From: Stereum hirsutum FP-91666 SS1 | Lineage: Eukaryota; Basidiomycota; Agaricomycetes; Russulales; Stereaceae | DNA: 64,000 bases | Assembly (NCBI RefSeq): GCF_000264905.1 | Contig: NW_006763134.1 | Coordinates: 592,916-656,915, forward strand | Direction: 5' to 3' | Shown: one piece after another, positions 49,387 to 58,353 of the stretch | Layout: the number at the start of each line of letters is the position of its first letter | How positions within the stretch are numbered: position 1 is the stretch's first letter | Notes under the pieces: generated by a model | The model's database searches: none | The model's input: the letters and a program-made list of their open reading frames with translations, nothing else | Told to the model about the DNA's origin: nothing | Made by a program: the position numbers and the translations under genes

Positions 49387-49935
49387 ATGGCCTCAACCTC
49401 CGAGTCACCCACTGATCTGCCATATGAAACCATCGTCCTACCCGCCCCGATAACCTACGAAGACTTCACATGGACGCCTGTAGCACATCCACCACGTATC
49501 CTGATTGGCAAAAAACTCAAGCAGCTCTCAACTGCTACCGTACATCCACCGTACATCGGCGCGCAGACGCTTCTCAGGGCCTCGCCCGAGTGGGTTGATC
49601 GACACCGCCTCATCTACGGCTGGGCCGTCGATATTGGGGCTCTCCAAAAACGAGGCGAAATTGAGGGGTATTCGGTTGATGAGATTGGGAAGGCTAATGT
49701 CCTCCAGCGGTTCAGGATGATTATGCGCGACGTCTGTGGCCTCCGCTCGCAGGACGACTTCCTCCCCGTTTTGTTGAGCGATGGCAGCCATGCGATGTGT
49801 GTGGTTTTGGCGCAGAATCTGACGAAGGAGACGATGGCGGTGGATCAAGAGAAGGCTCAAAAGGTGATGATGCTTCTTGCGACTTCAACATATCCCCGAT
49901 GGTACCGATATGCATGGGACATCGACCATTCTTGA
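49387..49935 (+). CDS. Family A protein, copy A4
   Basis: A single exon of 182 aa from ATG (MASTSESPTDLPYETIVLP). Landmarks: TWTPVAHPPRILI, VHPPYIGAQ, DRHRLIYGWAVD, LQKRGEIEGYSVDEIGKAN, CGLRSQDDFLPVLL, DGSHAMCVVLAQNLT, MLLATSTYPRWYRYAW. This right-hand subgroup shares VHPPYIGAQ/K and MMLLATST, which are absent from A1/A2. The ATG directly follows TATAG, an acceptor-like site at the position of the intron in A1, A2 and A6, so this copy may have a non-coding first exon. No signal peptide or TM segment. Function unknown. Confidence 0.8.
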   Translation: MASTSESPTDLPYETIVLPAPITYEDFTWTPVAHPPRILIGKKLKQLSTATVHPPYIGAQTLLRASPEWVDRHRLIYGWAVDIGALQKRGEIEGYSVDEIGKANVLQRFRMIMRDVCGLRSQDDFLPVLLSDGSHAMCVVLAQNLTKETMAVDQEKAQKVMMLLATSTYPRWYRYAWDIDHS

Positions 49936-51076
49936 CGATGAAGATGATTAGATCGTGTTGTTTTGCCCTCTGATCTCTGAAACTGTCAGCTTGGCTGGGT
50001 TCTGTTTTTCGATGAAGATTTCGTTTGTTCTACTGCTGAGGATTACACCTGAATATATATTTGCTGAGCGTGCTAATCTGGGTGGCCTCCTCTCAGTTCT
50101 CAATTTTGTCATTTGCCGCATTCAACTTCGTGCCCACGCATAGCCTTTCGGCCACTTCCACCATCTTCCCTCGTCTCAACTCGGCTCAACCCTCACCTCC
50201 GTCTCTTTTGGGTGAGGTTTTGACTTTCTTTATGCAGTACAGCAACTTTATTATCTCAGAAGGAATGGCTTGAGCTCAACCTTACCGGTCAAGTTGTCTT
50301 CGTATTGGCAGAAATGATCGCCATCCATAATGCACTTCGTACAGTTTTTCGATAGTGCATTCGACTTGACCCCGAAGCTCGTCTCAGTTCCTACGAATCC
50401 GGACTAATTCTTTTTTTGTTGTTCTCCGGGTAGTGACAACGTTCTCATTGTGATCTATATGTCGACTGTTATGGATGTCTTCTCGCTCTGATGTGCTCAA
50501 CTTCCCCATCGAATCCTACGTGCTGCCTAGTAGCTTCATCTCCATATGTGATAATTCCTTGTCATCCCACGTCACCTGAGATTTTTCTTGGCTGTCCTGA
50601 TACTCTAGGTGCCTTATTTCTCCTTTGTCGCTGAATTGCAACGTACATACGGCCTTGAACGAAGTGCCACAACGATGACGTTGTTTCGGGGACGGCCGTC
50701 ATGGCAGGTCGTCCTCGTTGAGTTCTTTTCTACAACGTTCACCATCTTGATCGTGAAGGAGCTTGATATCCCCTCTTCGAACTCCTACGTTTGCCTCGTC
50801 GAGTGAATTCTGTGTGTACCTTTCATAGCCTCCTGCTGTTGTCTCCTTCAGACCCTTCGTCAAGGAAGTTGAACTTGAGCAGCCACCGGCCATCGCTTCT
50901 CTCACCGACTCGGAGGTTGTTGCATTGTTCAACGCTCGACGTTCCATCTTTTCCCCTCGCAATATCACGAGCCTCCTGGGGAACTTACACAGAGCTGAAA
51001 GCTTGAGAATACGTTGTCCAACACTCGGCCCTGATCTCAACGGGACTTTCAATTTCATTGTTGTCTTCGTTGCCAT
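49936..51076. other. Spacer between A4 and the hAT MITE
   Basis: 1.1 kb of short frames, none recognised. Probably the A4 3' UTR and the upstream region of A5. Confidence 0.4.
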
Positions 51077-51084
51077 ACAATTCC

Positions 51085-51552
51085 CAAGGGGGTGGCACGC
51101 GTAAAATTCTGTACCGGATCTTTCCCTACGCGTTTAAGGCCTTACCCCCCCCCCTCCCCCCTCTCGAATATTTAAATCATTTAAAATCATTTATTTAATA
51201 CCTTTCCCACAATATACAAGATCAAAATGGAGGTTTATTGTGGCATTAAATCCTTGTTTTGATAAATGTTGGTGTAACCTGGCCTAAGACTAGGGGAGGG
51301 GATGACCGACGTCGACCGTAGCTTATCCTAGCCTAAAAATATCCATTATTATCTCCTTTACACTTAAACCATCTTCTATTCACAGTTTTATCAACACTAT
51401 GTATGAATATGATCATATATGAGCCTCAGAAACCCTCCAAATGGCTACCGTAGGACTTCCCGTGATGTCTGGACATTTCGCGTTTAAGGGCCCTCCGGGC
51501 CCCCCTCCCCCCCCTACATCTGGTTTTTTATTTTATTCCTGCCACCCCCTTG
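51085..51552. mobile_element. 468-bp hAT-type MITE with 8-bp target duplication
   Basis: Perfect 13-bp terminal inverted repeats (CAAGGGGGTGGCA at 51085-51097, its complement at 51540-51552) are flanked by identical 8-bp direct repeats ACAATTCC (51077-51084 and 51553-51560). Eight-bp duplications and CA(A/G)GGG-type ends are diagnostic of hAT transposons. The interior is AT-rich with two C-runs (CCCCCCCCCCTCCCCCC near 51146, CCCCCTCCCCCCCC near 51511) each preceded by CGCGTTTAAGG, and carries no transposase, so it is non-autonomous. A perfect TSD and TIR imply a recent insertion, about 80 bp upstream of copy A5. Confidence 0.93.
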
Positions 51553-51637
51553 ACAATTCCAGGTCCGCCCAACCAGTCGTCTGTGCATTTATGATGTGGC
51601 TCCCTGCTCGTACTAATCTAGACGTTTAGCCTTCCAG

Positions 51638-52191
51638 ATGTCATCCGAATCCGAATTGCCTGGCTCAGGTTACGATACAATTGTCTTGCCCGATCCAATA
51701 ACTTTCGAGCGTTTTACGTGGACACCGTTGACTCATCCTCCTCGTGTCCTTATCCCCAAAAAATCAAGGCAGTCTCCAGCACTACCGTCCATCCACCCTG
51801 CATCGGCGCACAGACGGTCGCCATAGCCTCAGCCAAGTGGGTTGATCAGCGCTTACTCCTCTATGGCTGGGCTGTCGACGTCAAGGCACTTCAGAGGCGT
51901 GGAGTGCTCGAAGGCTACTCGGTTGACAGAATTGGGAAGGGAAACATTTTCTAACGATTCGGGATGATTCTTCGCGACGTCTGTGGCATTGACCCGGAAA
52001 AGGAGTTCCTCCCCGTGTTGTTGAATGACGGCACTCACGCGATGTGTGTGGTCATAGCCCAAAATCTGACGAAGGAGACGATGCGGGTGGACGAAGAGAA
52101 GGCGCTGAAGGTTATGATGCTCCTGGCGACTTCGACTCGACCTCGATGGTACCAATATGCATGGGATATGGATCATGATGATGATGGTTAG
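51638..52191 (+). pseudogene. Family A copy A5, disrupted
   Basis: Starts MSSESELPGSGYDTIVLPDP and follows A6 closely. The frame breaks at the run of A after CTTATCCCC (51752), where one A fewer than expected shifts it. The next frame (VSSTTVHPPCIGAQ...GYSVDRIGKGN) then meets TAA (51951-51956 region) in place of the Glu/Gln codon before RFGMILRDVCG. The third block (DGTHAMCVVIAQNLT...PRWYQYAW) is intact to 52191. So there is one frameshift and one nonsense codon. The ATG follows an acceptor-like CCAG, and the hAT MITE lies just upstream, probably separating it from its original first exon or promoter. Confidence 0.85.
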
Positions 52192-52783
52192 ATGGTTCTG
52201 TCTAGTCTGTTTTGCAGTATATTACAATCACAGTAGACTTGCTCTCCTTGAAAATGTATATGGCCATAGTTATCAGCGACAGTACTAATGAGTGCTCGAT
52301 CGCCCCAGAAAACCTAGTACGCCACTAATATTTTTCATACGACTGAAGTGCCACCTGGGTGCCACAATCGTGACACAGAAGACCTATCTCGGTGATGGCC
52401 GCAGGTTCAAAAGTTCAACAATCCTTACTGGTCTTCGCAGTGCATCTCTTGCATCGGCTTGTCATAAAAACTCGTCCCTGTCTACTGACTTAGCCGAATC
52501 TACCTCTTTCCAGTGGTTACCTCATCGAACGCTCTGCATAGCTTCTCGTTGTCCGCACCCTCTTCATCGACTCGGACTCATCCATTGCCCACCGCACCAC
52601 CGTGTCCCCATCGTCAATTACTACCGTGAGATCTTCGGCTCTTCAAGTTCATTGTTCAAGCGTCTCGCTTCTCGACCACAGCTGAAGGTTGAGCAACAGA
52701 CACGAAATTCGAAGCTTATATATACGTTACGCAACACTGAGCTCGCCCCCTCTCGTTGTTCCAGCAACGTTATCTTGCTTACC
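52192..52783. promoter_or_regulatory. Upstream region of A6
   Basis: 592 bp after A5. The block 52349-52412 (GGGTGCCACAA...GACCTATCTCGGTGATGGCCG) is related to 48848-48920 upstream of A4. A TATATAC string near 52722 lies about 60 bp before the A6 ATG. Confidence 0.45.
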
Positions 52784-53433
52784 ATGGAAATTACAGCACC
52801 GGTATCCTTAGTTCTTTATGCCTTCACTGAATAGACTCTGATCTGTCGCGATTTTTTCAGCCAGCTTCAGAAAAGGTGTCCAACCCCGAATCGCCCGTCC
52901 CACTGCCAGGCTATGAACTTATTGTCCTGCCCGACCCAACAACCTACGAGCGCTTTACATGGACACCCTTGCCCCACCCACCGCGTGTTCTTATCCCCAA
53001 AGCAATCAAGGCTATCTCCAGCGTCACCGTACATCCACCTTACATCGGCGCAAAATCACTCGCTAGACACTCAGCCAAGTGGGTTGATCAGCGCCTCCTC
53101 CTCTGTGGCTGGGCTGTCGACATCAAGGCTCTCCAGAAGCGAGGAGAGCTGGAAGGCTATTCGATTGACAGAACTGGGAAGGGGAACGTTATAGAGCGCT
53201 TCGGGATGATCCTCCGCGACGTTTGTGGCATTCACCCAAAAAACGAGTTCCAGCCCGTGTTGCTGCACGATGGCAGCCACGCGATGTGTGTGGTTATAGC
53301 GCAGAACTTGACGGAGGAGACGATGCAAGTGGACGAAGAGAAGTCACAGAAAGTTATGATGCTCCTGGCGACTTCGACTCTACCTCGGTGGTACCAGTAT
53401 GCATGGGATATCGACCATGGCGACGAGGATTAA
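52784..53433 (+). CDS. Family A protein, copy A6
   Basis: Two exons, 196 aa: 52784-52801 (MEITAP, 18 nt) and 52861-53433, joined in phase 0 by a 59-nt intron at the family position. The second exon alone would lack an ATG start, which supports the short first exon. Landmarks: GYELIVLPDPTTYERFTW, VHPPYIGAK, SAKWVDQRLLLCGWAVD, LQKRGELEGYSIDRTGKGN, CGIHPKNEFQPVLL, DGSHAMCVVIAQNLT, PRWYQYAWDIDHGDED. It ends 415 bp from the end of the convergent family B gene B2. Very close to A5 and A7. Function unknown. Confidence 0.8.
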
Positions 53434-53848
53434 GTAGACAGTCCTGTTCTCTTTGACACCCAAAAAGTGTATCCAATAGATGTGTCGCTTGCTTTGACTC
53501 CAGTTACTCTTTCATCTTTATCTCAACTTGTCCATTTGGTGGCTCGAAGTTTACGGTCCGAACAATGACTGGGGACGATGACGTGTGTGTTGTCACTTCA
53601 CCATATCTAAGTAGTGCTACGACGAATTTTGGCCCGCAATGAAACAGCGAGTCAGGCCAGGTGACAGCCGATACCTGGAAAGCACGTACGGTCACGATCA
53701 TGATTTATCAAAAAGAAAAAACTATATACAATGGTTTTCCAAACACATCCTCAAGAGTCATGGCGTATACTTTCAGCATCGAGACGGGACAAAAGTGAGG
53801 AAATTCGGACTGTAAGTAGAGGTAATCAAAAGTCTGTAACGATATTCT
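53434..53848. other. Convergent spacer A6/B2
   Basis: 415 bp holding the two 3' UTRs. Nothing else seen. The equivalent tail-to-tail spacer in the left cluster is B1/A3. Confidence 0.4.
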
Positions 53849-55503
53849 CTAAACTGGAACGTTCTCAGCGTTCACCACGAACTTCTTGAGCCAAGCACGG
53901 AGCTTGGTCATCTCTTTGCAGGACTCCAGTGTTCCATATCGCATCGTCTTCGCCCACTCCGTATACTCAAGGGTGGACACGTCAGGCTCATAGTCGAGGG
54001 GCTCAGCACTGGCGCTATCGTGGTCGTCCTTGCGTTTCTTCTTCATGTCGTCCGTTAGTTTAACGACCGTCCACGTCCACCAATCGCCAGCGGCTGCGAT
54101 CGCAACGAGCTCATCCTGATGCCTCCAACGAAGACTGGTAAAAAAATAAGCAGCCTGTATAAATAGTAGCCATGTAGCAGTACAGAAGAAAGGTTTAGCG
54201 TTCGGGACATGCATACCATACGTGCAATCAGAAGACATACCTGCTTCAAGACTTGCTGTTTCGCAGTTCGTATCAGGGAAGCCAAAGCCTTGGGATTGGC
54301 AACACCCAGCTTATAAAGCGTGCCACGCTTCGGCAACCTTTTGTTCTCGACAATGATCGGAACCCATTCACGTCCGAGACCCCAACCATTGCAGAGCACC
54401 TGTGCCACAAGATTTGCAACGAGTGGATCGTACCGGACACCGTTAAGAGGCTCGAGCCCTTGGGCGTATAAAAGAGCCATGTCGGTGATCTGACAGCTGA
54501 AGGTTCCGCGGGTCAAAGTCTGAGACTGCATGGGACGAACAGCGTCGTCCTCATGCGTTGCTGATTCACGAGCAGCGAGTGTATCGGGGACGTCGTGCGA
54601 GATTTCTTCATCATCGGACCTTTCATCCTTTCGGCCAAGATTCCGGATGCGGGAGGGACGATCAGTCACAACATTGGGGGCTCTCTGGAGCTCCACGAGG
54701 CGCGCAGGGGCAAGGGGCTTCCTTGTGCGCGATACAGACGGCTCCTCCTGGGGAGCAAACCCGCTCGCAGAAGGGACAATGGTGGTCGAAGGGTCGGATG
54801 AGGGTGTTGTAGAGTTAGGGTGAGCGTTACCGGCTTGTACGGAAAACATAGGTCGGCCCTGTGCGGGGTCAAAAAAGTCCCCAGAGTCTTCGTCCTCTTC
54901 CTCGTCCTCGTCGTACTCTTCCTGGTCCTCGTCGCCCGTGCCCAAGTTCTGAATAAGGAAGACATCACCTCGCAGATCCTCTGACATCGATGATTCCTGG
55001 TCTGATAGAAACGAATCTTGGCTCGGAAGTAAGCTCGAGTTTGGTGCCTCATAAGCAGGTATCTCGAGTACGGCCAGAGTATTGTTGTCTCTGTTCAGAC
55101 GCCAGAGGTTGTACTGGTGCTGCACGATAAAGGGCCCCCACGCTACGGAGTTTCCGAGGGATGAACCGAAAACTTGCCAGAACCCTGACCATTTTTCCTC
55201 GAGTCGACGAGGATTGTGTTGAAAACTCCCAGCCAGCACTGAGGCGGCTATGAACTGGAGCTTCGTCCTGGAAAGGTCGCGTGGGGTCAGACCGAAGCGC
55301 GATGCGGTTTCCCTGCATAGCTCCTGATATGAGAGGAGCTTCAATATTTCAGGATAAAAAGAGAGAACTCACTTGGCCCATTTCTTGAACCGTTTCTTGT
55401 CGTCTTTTAAAATGGTTTCAGGCCGGAGCTCGAGATCCCAGACGTACTCATCCGGGGTGATGATCTTGCCCTGACTTGTGACGAAATCTAGGGGAGAAGC
55501 CAT
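53849..55503 (-). CDS. Family B protein, intact copy B2 (PD-(D/E)XK-like)
   Basis: Three exons, 502 aa: 55503-55373, 55312-54241, 54154-53849. Landmarks: DEYVWDLELR near residue 25, LEEKWSGFWQ and QYNLWRLN (about 80-120), an acidic low-complexity tract (DEDQEEYDEDEEEDEDSGD) and a Ser/Pro region (to about 280). Then come a conserved core with ITDMALLYAQGLEPL (Asp 321), REWVPIIVENKRLPKRG (Glu 366, Lys 368), a helix (LIRTAKQQVLKQ), and YFFTSLRWRHQDELVAIAAAGDWWTWTVVKLT. An Asp about 45 residues before a hydrophobic strand ending ExK, followed by a helix with Gln, is the arrangement of PD-(D/E)XK nuclease-like domains. That is inference; a structural or binding role is equally open. No signal peptide or TM segment. 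Transcribed away from A7 and towards A6. Confidence 0.78.
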
Positions 55504-56229
55504 GTAGACTGTAGTAGTGCGAAAGGCAATCGGAGGAGATAGCGAAGAGGTCTTGGTACGACAGCGTATGCACTATCAGTTTATATATCTGATAGAGGGG
55601 ACCGCGCGGAAGAAAGCGGGATCGTGTGTCACCATTGTCCTCTTCGGAGCCGTGCAGAGGAACAATGAAGCTCATTAGCGAGACACCTCATGGCTGCCAT
55701 CGATCATCGATTCGAAGCCGGCTGATCAGTGTGCGTGTTTGCGATGGGTCGAGATACGACCACTGCGCCGTACTGGGTCCAATGCTTACGGGAAGCTTAT
55801 AGAACGAGTAAGTATCGCTCGAGCTTCCCCTCGGAGTATCGATCATCGATTCGAGTCAGAATTGAGTCAGAAAAGGCTTATCAAAGGAGAAAGCAGAAGA
55901 CACGGAGGCAGCGTACTGCGCACACCTTAGGCCATTGTCTGTGGCTAGACGGCCCATCTTGGGAACAAAGAAAGCAATACAGCTCACGATGACTCGGCAC
56001 CTCCCCGGGCCGGTGATTTAGCGGTTTGTTTGCGCACTATTTGTTATGACACATCACGTGCCTTTCGACTATATATGGTTGTACTCAACTTCGACCCTGC
56101 TCATCATCGCACCCATCATCTTGCACCCATCATCTTGCACCCATCATCGCACATTTCAAACAAGCACAGTACACAGGTATTTCTATCTTACATTTCAATG
56201 TCTTTGTTCTAATCTGGCTGTTTCAAGGC
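55504..56229. promoter_or_regulatory. Divergent promoter region B2/A7
   Basis: 726 bp between oppositely oriented B and A genes, the counterpart of 24855-25400. A TATATATGG string (56072) and, upstream of A7, a 5' UTR intron candidate (GTATTT at 56176 to TTTCAAG at 56227) at the family intron position. Contains a short tandem repeat annotated separately. Confidence 0.45.
56109..56152. repeat. 14-bp tandem repeat, three copies
   Basis: Three head-to-tail copies of GCACCCATCATCTT (last one imperfect) in the A7 5' region. Confidence 0.85.
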
Positions 56230-56778
56230 ATGTCTTCTGCTTCAACCCGAACTTACGAAACCATCACCCTGCCCGCCCCCAAAAAATACGACCGCTTTAT
56301 ATGGACACCCTTGGCTCATCCGCCGCGTGTCCTTATCCCCAAAGCAATCAGGTTTTCATCCAGCGTCACCGTACATCCACCCTACATCGGCGCAAAGTCA
56401 CTCGCTAAACACTCAGCCAAGTGGGTTGATCAGCGTCTCCTCCTCTATGGCTGGGCTATCGACACCGAGGCTCTCGAAAGACGAGGAGAGCTGGAAGGCT
56501 ATTCAGTTGATGAGATTGGGAAGGCCAATGTCCTTGATCGGTTTGGAATGATCCTCCGTGACGTTTGTGGTCTTGATCCGGACAAAGACTTCCTTCCCGT
56601 GTTGTTGAGCGATGGCACCCATGCGATGTGTGTGGTCCTAGCCCAGAATCTGACGAGGGAGACGATGCAGGTGGACGAAGAGAAGGGGCTGAAGGTTATG
56701 ATGCTCCTGGCGACTTCCACTCGTCCTCGATGGTATCAATATGCATGGAACATTGATCACGATGGCGATTCGGATTAG
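56230..56778 (+). CDS. Family A protein, copy A7
   Basis: A single coding exon of 182 aa (MSSASTRTYETITLPAPKKYDRFIW). Landmarks: VHPPYIGAK, SAKWVDQRLLLYGWAID, LERRGELEGYSVDEIGKAN, CGLDPDKDFLPVLL, DGTHAMCVVLAQNLT, PRWYQYAWNIDHDGDSD. Most similar to A6 in sequence and to A4 in structure. A probable intron ends two bases before the ATG, at the site where A1, A2 and A6 are spliced within the coding sequence, so the start has moved downstream in this copy. It diverges from B2. Function unknown. Confidence 0.8.
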   Translation: MSSASTRTYETITLPAPKKYDRFIWTPLAHPPRVLIPKAIRFSSSVTVHPPYIGAKSLAKHSAKWVDQRLLLYGWAIDTEALERRGELEGYSVDEIGKANVLDRFGMILRDVCGLDPDKDFLPVLLSDGTHAMCVVLAQNLTRETMQVDEEKGLKVMMLLATSTRPRWYQYAWNIDHDGDSD

Positions 56779-57258
56779 ATGTTCTCTTTGGAGTGTGTTC
56801 GTTATCGCTTTCGCTTGCTCTGACCCCTTCTCTTTTTATCTTTCTATTGTCGTCTTCGTTAGCCTACGTATCCCTCTCTCCCCCTGGTTCCATCGCTATA
56901 GTCTCGGCTATTCAATCCAACCTAGAAAAAAGAATGGGTGTGGGAACCCTGCTTACGTAAAAATAGCTGATTGGCTGGCGAGCGACGCGCGTCGGACTCT
57001 TCCGGTGCCCCAGTCCCGAGTGGCGAGCGGCTGCAAGGGAGCGTATGTCCTCGAAGTGACCAGTCGGGATGCGATGTTCAACACCAAAAAATAACGTCAG
57101 GCCTCCACAATGCCTAGAAGAATGTCGGAATATCCTGCAACCTGAGTTTTGTGTTCCCTGCATCAGCACTGGCAAGTGTGCTACACGGCGAGCATGTTAC
57201 AGATGTTACAGTACAGGAGTGTGGCCCGTGAGGTTTCTCATGACGTGGTGGTCGTTGG
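56779..57258. other. Spacer A7 to repeat array
   Basis: 480 bp, A7 3' UTR and unremarkable sequence. Confidence 0.4.
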
Positions 57259-57877
57259 GTGGTCGGCGAGTGCAGCGAGCTCGACCACTGATTATCAATA
57301 GTGATCTACTTATTACTCAGCTTAAAATGCTGTGTTCAGTGGTACCGTGTCCTCCACTCAGACTGTGAGAGTGAGAATGATATAATTTACAATAAAATGA
57401 GTGGTCAGCGAGCACTGCGGGCCCGACCACCAGCATATGAAGAGCGAGTGCTGTGAATAAATCACCTGGCTTAAGACTATATTTTGTGTATCTCTCTGTC
57501 TGAATGCATAGTGGTCGGCGAGCACCGCGAGCTCGACCACCGTGACTGGCATGTGAGGAAACAGGGCTGTGGATGGAACACTTGGCTCAAGGCTATATTT
57601 CTAACTGTACTGTTTGTCTAAAATGCACAGGGGCGGCAGTAGATTGGGGTGAGGTAGGTACAGTCTTTAATGAAGGGAGTGGTCGGTGAGCACTGCGAGC
57701 TCGACCACCTAAATTGTGAAGGTAAGTTTAAGTGGGGTAGGTAAGTACGGTCCACAAGCAGGGGAGTGGTCGGCGAGCACCGCGAGCTCGACCACTGGGG
57801 TGTCCAGGTATATTCAAGTGGGACAGACACAATATACGATAAGAGGAGTGGTCGGCGAGCACCGCGAGCTCGACCAC
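57259..57877. repeat. Six dispersed copies of a 30-bp palindrome-like repeat
   Basis: Copies of the 30-mer that starts GTGGTCGGCGAGC and ends GAGCTCGACCAC at 57259-57288, 57401-57430, 57511-57540, 57679-57708, 57766-57795 and 57848-57877. Three (57511, 57766, 57848) are identical; the others differ by two to five bases. The outer arms GTGGTC/GACCAC are perfect in all six, and inner GAGC/GCTC can extend the stem. Spacers are 112, 80, 138, 57 and 52 bp and are themselves loosely related: GTAGGTA-type strings before copies 4-6, and CATATGAAGAGC after copies 2 and 6. So the array is a degenerate tandem repeat in which the palindrome alone is conserved. Confidence 0.9.
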
Positions 57878-58353
57878 CAACATATGAAGAGCCGGTGCTG
57901 TGCACAGGTCCGCGTAGCTTGTATTACTGGATTTGGTACTGGTATGACTAAACTTTGTTGTCAAGGCTTCGCGACAGCCCGTAATGTTTGAAGTCGATAT
58001 TGACAGTCGACTACAACAGCTGAAAATGGCAGACGTCAACAATCCTCAGACACGGTGTCACTTAGGCCGAGACAGTGCTAAATCGAGCGGAAGCCCCCCA
58101 TCATAATAATGAGTGACCAACATAATATTATTCGAATGACTATATCTAGATCCATCCCATATAAAATTTAGCGACGACCATACACCATAACTCATCACAA
58201 CTCTCACAGTCAACAACAAAACTGTAGCTTAACAGAATATCGAGAGATCCAACCGACCGAGCAGAGACCTACACATTACGAGCAACCAGTCCGTCTCCTA
58301 ACATACCCCGATCCTCCACCCGCTAAACAGCGTCTGAGACTCAACATATCAAC
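57878..58353. other. Spacer between repeat array and SEC2
   Basis: 476 bp, AT-rich at 58100-58180, containing the SEC2 3' UTR. No feature recognised. Confidence 0.4.

Noticed and set aside
57259..57877. CRISPR array
   Set aside because: Eukaryotic context, spacers of very unequal length that are related to each other, no cas genes, and repeats differ among copies.
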